Source: Chloroflexi bacterium UBA4733
GTDB lineage: Bacteria; Chloroflexota; UBA4733
NCBI GenBank assembly: GCA_002404055.1
Contig: DHIZ01000038.1
Span: 1-20,643, forward strand
Reading direction: 5' to 3'
Length of the DNA stretch: 20,643 bases
The notes beneath the pieces were generated by a model. It was given only the letters and a program-made list of their open reading frames with translations. It was not told the DNA's origin and ran no database searches. Numbering within the stretch: the first letter of the stretch is position 1; each line of letters begins with the position of its first letter. The translations under genes and the position numbers were made by a program. Below are positions 14,630 to 20,643 of the stretch, piece after piece.

Positions 14630-16066
14630 ATGGCGGGCGCCCCCCGGCGGCTTTCGAGGCGCTGTTTCGTCGCCCGCCTCACGGCCGCCCTGCCAGTTGT
14701 GGCGCTGACCGGGCTCAGTGCCTGCGCCGACGCCACAACAGTCAATCCTGTAACCAGCGCTACAAGCTCCGCAGCGCGTACTGGTATGTCTGTGAGCGGC
14801 AGTGCGGCCAGCACCGCCGCGGCCAAGGCCGCCCCAAACAGCGCCGCGGTGCAACTGACCTGGGGCGGTGAGGACGGCACCTTTGTCGCTGCCGGCCACA
14901 AGGCGGAGATAGACGCCTTCAACAAGGCTAATCCAGGCATCCAAGTCACCTACGTGCCGATCAGCGCCATCTTGAGCGACGCTCCGGCCAAGCTGCAGAC
15001 GATGATCGCCGGCGGTGACCCACCCGACTTCTTCGAGATCGGTAGCAGCTACTACGCTTCCGTTGTGGCGAAAGGGATCCTGCTGAACCTCGGCTCCTTC
15101 ATCGCGCGGTCCAAAGACTTTAATGTCGGGGATTTCTTTCCGGTGGTCTGGCAGGCCTTCCTCTATCAGAACAACCCGTACGCCATCCCGCGCGAAGGGG
15201 CGCCGACTGTCCTCTTTTACAATGCCGACATGTTTCAGAAGGCCGGGCTCAAGCTCCCGCCGACCAACCTGAAAGATGCTGACTGGTGGACGAACGAGGT
15301 CTTTCTCGATTCGGCTAGGAAGTTGACACAACAGTCGGGCGGACAGACCAGTGTCTTCGGCTACTCAGCGCCGCAGAACGCCTGGCAAGCCTTCCTCTTC
15401 TCTTTCGGCGGCGATATCCTCAATGCCGATAATACCAAGTGCGTCTTCGACAGTAGCGCCAGCGTCACCGGCTTTCAATGGATGCAGGACGCCATCTATG
15501 TTGACAAGGTGGCGCCGCAACCCGCCGACCTCCAGAAGACTGCACAGAACAAGCTCTTTGAGGCGGGCCGTGCCGCGATGATCCTCACCCGCCGCTCCCA
15601 AAGTGGTGAGTTCGCGCAAATCATCAAGGGCATGACCTGGAAGCTGGGTCCTTTCCCCAAAGGTCCGGCCGGACGCATCTCCGACATGATTTCCAACGTC
15701 GTTTCGGTGTCGGCGCAGACGAAACATCCAGCGGAGGCATTCACGGCGGCCAGTTACATGGAGAGCACCGCCGGCCACTTGCTGCGCATGCAATTCGCCC
15801 AACAAATCGGAGTTCCGCAGCGGAAGTCCGTCGTGGAATCCCAGCAGTTCCTCAACAACATCATGTCCCCGGCAGAAAACCAACTGGTGATCGACCAGAT
15901 CGCCACGGCCAAATTCCAGCCACCAATGACGCCGTTCTGGCCGCAAGCCGGCGCTGCGGTGAGCAAGGCTTTCGGTCCCCTCTGGACCGGTCAGCAGAAG
16001 GCCCAGGAGGTGATGACGACGCTCGTCCCGCAGGTGAATGCCATCCTGAGTGGGCAGGGCGGGTAG
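14630..16066 (+). CDS. ABC transporter extracellular solute-binding lipoprotein (family 1)
   Basis: This is a 478-residue protein. The N-terminus has LSRRCFVAR, a hydrophobic stretch and the lipobox LSAC with Cys32, then a Ser/Ala/Thr-rich linker to about residue 77. The binding domain shows VQLTWGGEDGTFVAAGHKAE, DAFNKANPGIQVTYVPI, LQTMIAGGDPPDFFEIGSSY, FYNADMFQKAGLKLPP and a C-terminal helix VMTTLVPQVNAIL, typical of family-1 sugar binders. The ATG at 14630 is supported by AAAGGGGG about eight bases upstream. No permease follows; the next genes are the nonapeptide-repeat protein and an FAD oxidoreductase, so this is a second orphan binding protein in the window. Confidence 0.93.
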   Translation: MAGAPRRLSRRCFVARLTAALPVVALTGLSACADATTVNPVTSATSSAARTGMSVSGSAASTAAAKAAPNSAAVQLTWGGEDGTFVAAGHKAEIDAFNKANPGIQVTYVPISAILSDAPAKLQTMIAGGDPPDFFEIGSSYYASVVAKGILLNLGSFIARSKDFNVGDFFPVVWQAFLYQNNPYAIPREGAPTVLFYNADMFQKAGLKLPPTNLKDADWWTNEVFLDSARKLTQQSGGQTSVFGYSAPQNAWQAFLFSFGGDILNADNTKCVFDSSASVTGFQWMQDAIYVDKVAPQPADLQKTAQNKLFEAGRAAMILTRRSQSGEFAQIIKGMTWKLGPFPKGPAGRISDMISNVVSVSAQTKHPAEAFTAASYMESTAGHLLRMQFAQQIGVPQRKSVVESQQFLNNIMSPAENQLVIDQIATAKFQPPMTPFWPQAGAAVSKAFGPLWTGQQKAQEVMTTLVPQVNAILSGQGG

Positions 16067-16200
16067 CGGCGACCCCATCGCAAGGCGACGGCATGCCCGC
16101 TCCTGCAACAGGGTGCTGGCGGCTTCACGGCGAGACCGGCGTGGCCGAAATAGCGTTGCACTTGCTGAGTGTACGCTCCGCCGAGTGTCAGGAGGAATGG

Positions 16201-16488
16201 ATGCAGCGATCAGGGCGGCAACTCGGTGCGCTGGTGAAAGCCGGTAGGTCAGGCAAGAGCGTCGCCAGCGTCGGCAGCCTGCTGAGCGTGCTCAGTATCG
16301 GCAGCGTCGCCAGCTTTGCCAGCATCTTGAGCATCGGCAGCGCCGGCAGCGTGCTCAGTATCGGCAGTTCAGGAAGCATCCTGAGCATCGGTAGCGTGGG
16401 CAGTATTCTGAGCATCGGCAGCGCCGGAGCCATTTTGCGTATTGGCGGTGCAGGTGGAAAGGCTCGGCCGTCGCGGCGCGCGGAGTAG
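16201..16488 (+). CDS. Small nonapeptide-repeat protein (VLSIGSxGS repeats)
   Basis: This 95-residue protein begins with a basic head (MQRSGRQLGALVKAGRSGKS), continues with about six near-perfect nine-residue repeats of the form V/I-L-S-I-G-S-x-G-S (residues 30-86) and ends in a basic tail (GKARPSRRAE). The ATG at 16201 has AGGAGG five bases upstream. There is no lipobox or clear membrane helix. The strict alternation of small and Ile/Leu residues suggests a beta-solenoid or stacked beta-ribbon, but it lacks the Asp and Gly pattern of calcium-binding RTX repeats. It ends 11 bp before the FAD oxidoreductase and is almost certainly co-transcribed with it. I do not recognise a characterised family. 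Confidence 0.8.
   Translation: MQRSGRQLGALVKAGRSGKSVASVGSLLSVLSIGSVASFASILSIGSAGSVLSIGSSGSILSIGSVGSILSIGSAGAILRIGGAGGKARPSRRAE
16288..16458 (+). repeat. 27-bp coding tandem repeats
   Basis: Five contiguous 27-bp units (16324-16458) plus one unit at 16288-16314, separated from them by nine bases, encode the nonapeptides. Third-position differences between units show that the peptide is kept while the DNA has diverged, which argues for selection on the protein. Confidence 0.85.
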
Positions 16489-16499
16489 GCGGGGTTCCT

Positions 16500-17957
16500 G
16501 TGGCTGCGCTGGTGATGGTGGTCGGCGCTTCGCGGCGGGCCTATGACGCCGTGATCGTCGGTTCGGGCCCGAACGGTCTGGCGGCTGCGGTCGAGTTCGC
16601 GCGGGCTGGCCGCTCTGTTCTGGTGATCGAAGAGGCGGACGTTCCCGGCGGCGGTGCACGGACTGAACAGCTCACGCTGCCCGGTTATATCCACGATGTC
16701 TGCTCCGCAGTGCATCCGCTCGGCGTCGCCTCGCCCTTCTTCCGCCGACTGCCCCTGGCTGCCCACGGCCTGGAGTGGGTCCAGCCCCCGGTCGCTGTCG
16801 CCCACCCGTTCGACGATGGCACCGCAGCGCTGCTGGAGCATTCCGTGCAGGCGACCGCGCGCCGCCTTGGTGCGGACGGCGCCGCCTATCGGCAACTGAT
16901 GGGGCCAATGGTCAGGCACTGGGAACGGCTCTTCGCCGAAGTGCTGGGACCGATGCTGCACCTACCGCGTCACCCGCTGCTACTGGCACGGTTTGGCTTG
17001 CGCGCACTCTGGCCAACGACCGTACTGGCGCGGCGGCTGTTCAAGGAGGCCCCGGCACAGGCGCTGTTCGCCGGCATTGCCACCCACGCAACGCTCCCCT
17101 TGGACCAGTCGCCCAGCGCCGCCTTCGGCCTGATGCTCGGTATTGCCGGGCACGCGACCGGTTGGCCGTTTGCCCGCGGCGGGTCCGGCAACATCGCAAC
17201 GGCGCTGGTCTCCTACCTGCGTTCGCTCGGTGGCGAAGTCGTCACCGGGACGACCGTCGGCTCGCTGGACGAACTACCCCCTTCCAGAGTAACGTTGTTG
17301 GACATGACGCCCCACCAGCTTTTGCGGCTCGGCGGCGCGCCGTTGCCGGCAACTTATCGGAAGCAGCTGGAGCGCTACCGGTACGGTCTGGGCACCTTCA
17401 AGGTTGATTGGGCACTCGATGGACCGATCCCCTGGCGGGCGGCGGAGTGCAGCCTGGCCGGCACGGTCCACCTCGGCGGCACGCTGGAAGAGATTGTCAC
17501 AGAGCGGCGGTCGGTCTGGCGCAACCAACCGGTGGAGCAGCCCTTCGTGCTCTTGACCCAGCCAACCCTGTTCGATCCGTCGCGGGCTCCGGAAGGAAAG
17601 CATGTGGCCTGGGGCTACTGTCACGTTCCCAACGGCAGTTCGATCGACATGACGGAGCGGATCGAGGCGCAGATCGAGCGCTTTGCCCCCGGCTTTCGCC
17701 GCCGCATCCTCGCCCGCCACGTCATGGACCCGGCAGCCCTGCAACGCCACAACCCGAACCTGCTTGGCGGTGACATCAACGGTGGGGAGGCGACGCTGAA
17801 GCAGATGGTATTCCGCCCCACGGTCGCCGCATCGCCCTATGCCACGCCACTGCCGGGCGTCTATCTCTGCTCCTCCTCGACACCACCGGGCGGCGGCGTG
17901 CACGGCATGTCCGGCTATCACGCGGCCCGTGCCGCGTTGGGTCGATCAGCGATATGA
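16500..17957 (+). CDS. Phytoene desaturase-like NAD(P)/FAD-dependent oxidoreductase
   Basis: This is a 485-residue flavoprotein of the carotenoid-desaturase/COG1233 type. The N-terminal FAD-binding motif is AVIVGSGPNGLAAAVEFARA (17-36), followed by the Glu of VIEEADVPGGGARTE. The FAD-closing C-terminal motif is LCSSSTPPGGGVHGMSGYHAA. The middle has SGNIATALVSYLRSLGGEVV, usual for the family. Most members so annotated act on unknown substrates. There is no carotenoid synthesis gene nearby, so carotenoid desaturation is not supported by context. A GTG start at 16500 is chosen because GGCGGGG lies five bases upstream; an ATG at 16515 is possible. It forms a two-gene unit with the nonapeptide-repeat gene. 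Its 3' end overlaps a minus-strand amidohydrolase remnant by 12 bp. Confidence 0.9.
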   Translation: MAALVMVVGASRRAYDAVIVGSGPNGLAAAVEFARAGRSVLVIEEADVPGGGARTEQLTLPGYIHDVCSAVHPLGVASPFFRRLPLAAHGLEWVQPPVAVAHPFDDGTAALLEHSVQATARRLGADGAAYRQLMGPMVRHWERLFAEVLGPMLHLPRHPLLLARFGLRALWPTTVLARRLFKEAPAQALFAGIATHATLPLDQSPSAAFGLMLGIAGHATGWPFARGGSGNIATALVSYLRSLGGEVVTGTTVGSLDELPPSRVTLLDMTPHQLLRLGGAPLPATYRKQLERYRYGLGTFKVDWALDGPIPWRAAECSLAGTVHLGGTLEEIVTERRSVWRNQPVEQPFVLLTQPTLFDPSRAPEGKHVAWGYCHVPNGSSIDMTERIEAQIERFAPGFRRRILARHVMDPAALQRHNPNLLGGDINGGEATLKQMVFRPTVAASPYATPLPGVYLCSSSTPPGGGVHGMSGYHAARAALGRSAI

Positions 17958-18263
17958 ACGACCGTCTTCCAGACCTGAACCGGCGCTCCTTGGTTGCAGC
18001 ACCCAGGGGGTCTCCGTGCGTTGCGCCTTCCAGGTCTTGTCGAATCGCCACATCAGGTGGGGCAGCCAGAGGATGCCGCCTTCCATAAAGGCGAACTTCA
18101 GCGTCGGCAACTCCTGGATGACTCCCTCCACTACCAGGCTGACGCAATGCGCCATCATCGTCTGGGAGAGGTCGGTGTGGATCTCCTGCACGGCGGCGTC
18201 GACGTTTTGCGGCGTCACGAGGATACACACCTTGAAGCACGCGTGAGGTCCCCCCGTAACCAA
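17946..18263 (-). pseudogene. Amidohydrolase-2 remnant with internal deletion and lost ends
   Basis: The frame reads a mid-protein piece of an amidohydrolase-2: PHACFKVCILVTPQNVDAAV (compare PHVCYKGAILAVPHDADAAA in the protein at 5036-6163), then jumps after QEIH to TDLSQTMMAHCVSLVVEGV, skipping about 67 residues including the strand-5 His. It continues to WLPHLMWRFDKTWKAQRTET and stops being similar after PWVLQPRSA. Both the N-terminal metal motif and the DYPHWD region are absent. The first half resembles the 5036-6163 protein and the second the 3912-5039 protein, so it is a fourth paralogue rather than a copy of one. A deletion at a short shared sequence (around TTCAC/TTCCA) is plausible. 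It cannot encode an active enzyme. Confidence 0.85.
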
Positions 18264-18272
18264 CTAAACGGT

Positions 18273-18282
18273 AGTATATACT
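18273..18282 (+). promoter_or_regulatory. Possible promoter -10/operator palindrome AGTATATACT
   Basis: A perfect 10-bp palindrome in a locally AT-rich stretch, containing TATACT, lies 71 bp before the ATG of the transporter lipoprotein gene and is the only such AT-rich site in the gap. No convincing -35 box is seen. It could mark the promoter of the ABC operon or a small repressor site. Confidence 0.3.
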
Positions 18283-18352
18283 CTCAGTATGCGCTACTCG
18301 TGCACCGAATAGATTGATTTGTGTAGGGGTACAGAGAGGGAACGCTGTCATT

Positions 18353-19801
18353 ATGGCACTCCAGATTTGCCGTCGTCAGTTGCTGCGCTATGGAGCAGGC
18401 GTGCTCGGTGCTGGCGGTGGTCTGACGCTGCTTGCCGCTTGCGGTGGCGGCGCCAGTACGAGCGTGACGACCAGCGCCGCGGTTCCGACGACGACAGCCG
18501 GCCCAGCGGCAGCCACCACCGCGGCCGCGAGCACTGCGGCGGCGACCACCGTAACTGCAACCAGCCAGGCGGCGGCGAGCGCGCCGCCCAGCAAGGGCGG
18601 CACCGTCACCCTCATGACGCAGACTGATGCCAAGCAGGCGACGATGTATCAGAAGATTACCGCCCCCTTTTCTGCCGCCAACGGCGGCGCGAAAGTCAAC
18701 ATCATCCAGGGGGGCGCCGGCTCAACCGATATTCAGCAGAAGCTCCTGTTGTTGATCTCGGCGAATACGCCGCCCGACGTCTACTGGACCCATACCTACA
18801 TTAACTCCGGCCTGGCGTCGCTTGGCATCCCGGTGGACGTCGCCCCGTACATGGCCCGCGACAAGGCGTTCGACACCAGCGACATGTTTGCGCCTTCCCT
18901 GGCCGACTTCAATATTGGAGGGAAGCAGTACGCCTTTCCTCGAGAGACAACCGCCATCGTCATGGCCTACAACAAGACACTCTTCCAGAAGGCCGGCATC
19001 GCGGAGCCGGCAGCCGCCTGGAACTGGCAAGATTATCTCACCGCCTGCCAGAAGCTGACGAGCGGCAGCGGCCCCACGCAGAACTGGGGCACGGGTGGTT
19101 GGACGAGCACGGCCGTGATCTATCCGGCGATCGTCCGTGTCTGGGAAAAGGGTGGCGACATCGTGGACGAGCAGCGCACCACCTACACCCTCGACCAGGC
19201 CGGCGGCGTGGCGGGGATACAGGATATCGCCGACCTCATCCACAAGTATCAGGTGCATGCCAGCGCGGCCGCGCTGCAGGGTACCAACGTCAACGATCTC
19301 TTCAACACCGGCCGTATCGCCATGGTCCCCACCATCAATGTCTACGGCGGCTTTGCCAACGCCAAGTTCGATTGGGATATCCAGGCAATGCCCCATGATG
19401 GCGCTCTGACGACGCGGGTTGCTTCGGCGGGTCACTCTATGGCGTCGGAGGGCGCCAACCAGGATCTCGGCTGGAGCATGCTGAAGCTGCTCGCCTCGAA
19501 AGAGGCCTTCCAGGACTATTACGACATCGACGCCCTGCCCGTCGCGTCGAAATCGGTGCGGGCGGCAGCGGTGGCGACCAATGGGACCAAGTCGCCGGCC
19601 CACATCCAGCTCGGTATTGATGCCCTGGACTATGCCCGACCGGAGCGAGTCGTGGGCAACTGGAGCAGCGTCCATGCGACGATCGCCAGTGCGCTGGGCG
19701 GCGTCTGGGGACCGGAGAACAAGAACGTCCAGCAGGTGCTGACCTCTGTTGGTCCCCAGGTCACGGCGTTGATCAAGGCGAAGCCGACGGCAGCGAAGTA
19801 G
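18353..19801 (+). CDS. ABC transporter extracellular solute-binding lipoprotein (family 1)
   Basis: This is a 482-residue protein. The signal is CRRQLLRYGAGVLGAGGG followed by LTLLAACGGG, with lipobox Cys30, then an Ala/Thr-rich linker to about residue 82. The binding domain has KGGTVTLMTQTDAKQATMY, LISANTPPDVYWTHTYINSG, YAFPRETTAIVMAYNKTLFQ and VWGPENKNVQQVLTSVGPQV near the end, all family-1 features. The ATG at 18353 is preferred because the lipoprotein signal starts there; GAGAGGG lies about 13 bases upstream. Unlike the three other binding proteins here, it is followed (30 bp) by its own permease gene, so this is the substrate receptor of a real ABC importer, probably for sugars or sugar derivatives. 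Confidence 0.95.
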   Translation: MALQICRRQLLRYGAGVLGAGGGLTLLAACGGGASTSVTTSAAVPTTTAGPAAATTAAASTAAATTVTATSQAAASAPPSKGGTVTLMTQTDAKQATMYQKITAPFSAANGGAKVNIIQGGAGSTDIQQKLLLLISANTPPDVYWTHTYINSGLASLGIPVDVAPYMARDKAFDTSDMFAPSLADFNIGGKQYAFPRETTAIVMAYNKTLFQKAGIAEPAAAWNWQDYLTACQKLTSGSGPTQNWGTGGWTSTAVIYPAIVRVWEKGGDIVDEQRTTYTLDQAGGVAGIQDIADLIHKYQVHASAAALQGTNVNDLFNTGRIAMVPTINVYGGFANAKFDWDIQAMPHDGALTTRVASAGHSMASEGANQDLGWSMLKLLASKEAFQDYYDIDALPVASKSVRAAAVATNGTKSPAHIQLGIDALDYARPERVVGNWSSVHATIASALGGVWGPENKNVQQVLTSVGPQVTALIKAKPTAAK

Positions 19802-19831
19802 GCGCCAGGGGCAGCGAATTGGGCGGCGGGC

Positions 19832-20643
19832 ATGGCTGAGACGGCGATTGTGGCGGCGCGTCGGCGGCGACGGTGGTCGCCGACACGCTGGCGCGACACG
19901 CGCGACGGTTACCTGTTCGTGCTACCCTGGTTGCTTGGCTTCATCATTTGGACTGCCGGGCCGATGATCGCTTCCATCGGCATCGCCCTGACGGACTGGC
20001 AAATCGTCACCGTGCCCCACTTCGTCGGCCTGGCCAACTTCGCCGCACTGCTTCACGATCCACGCATCGGCGCGGCACTGTTCAACACGACGTTTTATGT
20101 CGTGCTTGGCGTGCCGACACACATCTTCTTCGCCCTCCTGGCGGCGCTGCTGCTTAACCTGCGCTTGCGCGGCATCGGTATCTTTCGGACATTGTTCTAC
20201 TTACCCTATATCACTCCGCTCGTCGCCAACTCCATCCTCTGGCTCTGGATCTTCAACACTGACTTTGGTCTCGCTAACTGGTTGCTTAGCGTGTTCCACC
20301 TGCCGGCGGTGTACTGGCTGCAGGACCCGCGCATCGTCAAGGTCTCTCTAGTGATGATGAGCTGGTGGACGATTGGCGGTCAGATGGTGATCTTGCTCGC
20401 CGGGCTGCAGGGCATACCGCGCCACCTCTACGACGCCGCCAATATCGACGGCGCCACTCCCTGGGCACGCTTCTGGAACGTCACCTTTCCGCTCCTCACC
20501 CCGTCGCTCTTCTTTAATCTGACGCTCGCCCTGATCGGCGCTTTCCAGGTATTCGTGCAGGCCTATGTGATCACCAATGGCGGTCCCGAAGATAGCTCGC
20601 TGTTCTACGTGCTCTACCTGTACCGCGTCGCCTTCCAGAACTT
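19832..20643 (+). CDS. ABC sugar transporter permease (MalF/UgpA type), C-terminus cut by window edge
   Basis: The first 270 residues are visible. A basic N-terminus (RRRRRWSPTRWRD) is followed by the first membrane helix (YLFVLPWLLGFIIWTAGPMI) and the usual LTDWQ and FVGLANFAALL region, then further helices (TFYVVLGVPTHIFFALLAAL, PLVANSILWLWIF). The EAA loop that contacts the ATPase reads YDAANIDGATPWARFWNVTF with the conserved Gly, and PLLTPSLFF follows. QAYVITNGGPEDSSL is the typical last periplasmic loop, so only the last helix or so is missing. It forms an operon with the lipoprotein gene before it. A second permease gene (MalG/UgpE type) would be expected to the right of the window. Confidence 0.95.
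   Translation, partial: MAETAIVAARRRRRWSPTRWRDTRDGYLFVLPWLLGFIIWTAGPMIASIGIALTDWQIVTVPHFVGLANFAALLHDPRIGAALFNTTFYVVLGVPTHIFFALLAALLLNLRLRGIGIFRTLFYLPYITPLVANSILWLWIFNTDFGLANWLLSVFHLPAVYWLQDPRIVKVSLVMMSWWTIGGQMVILLAGLQGIPRHLYDAANIDGATPWARFWNVTFPLLTPSLFFNLTLALIGAFQVFVQAYVITNGGPEDSSLFYVLYLYRVAFQN

Noticed and set aside
16288..16458. CRISPR array or RTX calcium-binding repeats
   Set aside because: The 27-bp units are contiguous and keep one reading frame, with no spacers; the peptide lacks the Asp-Gly pattern of RTX repeats.
18722..19675. Minus-strand frame of 317 codons
   Set aside because: It is the antisense shadow of the binding-lipoprotein gene.

Overview
The window is GC-rich, densely packed bacterial DNA. 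Solute-binding lipoproteins with twin-arginine-like N-termini and Ala/Ser/Thr-rich linkers, several amidohydrolase-2 paralogues and a GHL6-type putative glycoside hydrolase suggest a soil or thermal Chloroflexota (Thermomicrobia-like) or a similar high-GC heterotroph. This assignment rests on gene style only. There is no rRNA, tRNA or CRISPR array.

Left half (1-11215, all minus strand; transcription runs from high to low coordinates). A catabolic/uptake cluster reads: class III aminotransferase, SDR oxidoreductase, orphan ABC sugar-type binding lipoprotein, three consecutive amidohydrolase-2 paralogues, a small single-domain Rieske protein, a GHL6-like putative glycoside hydrolase, the remains of a D-2-hydroxyacid dehydrogenase, and a second ABC binding lipoprotein that runs off the left edge. 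Two junctions are 4-bp ATGA overlaps, so parts are translationally coupled. A 151-bp highly structured inverted-repeat element lies between the amidohydrolases and the Rieske gene and supplies the last codons and stop of one amidohydrolase. That same amidohydrolase has lost the conserved Asp of the DYPHWD motif (Asn instead).

Centre (11342-14053). Two toxin-antitoxin-like modules stand back to back: HEPN/MNT (minus) and DUF4258/YgiT-type zinc finger (plus). The HEPN gene carries a 7-bp tandem duplication and a compensating frameshift that scramble its core helix. Directly beyond lies a 1207-bp insertion sequence (12840-14046) with 18-bp terminal inverted repeats and a perfect 7-bp target duplication (AGACGCA). 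Its DDE transposase is in two frames, and a 13-bp perfect hairpin can hide the transposase ribosome-binding site.

Right half (14188-20643, mostly plus strand). It holds a small conserved hypothetical protein, an orphan ABC binding lipoprotein, and a two-gene unit of a 95-residue protein made of VLSIGSxGS nonapeptide repeats followed by a phytoene-desaturase-like FAD oxidoreductase. A minus-strand fragment of a fourth amidohydrolase with a clean internal deletion follows. Last comes an ABC sugar transporter operon (binding lipoprotein plus MalF/UgpA-type permease, cut by the right edge).

The window looks like a nutrient-scavenging region that has been reshuffled: four binding proteins but only one permease, four amidohydrolase copies or remnants, and at least four genes with frameshifts or internal deletions. 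The least explained items are the nonapeptide-repeat protein coupled to the FAD oxidoreductase, and the tandem amidohydrolase set with its Rieske partner and an apparently active-site-altered member.
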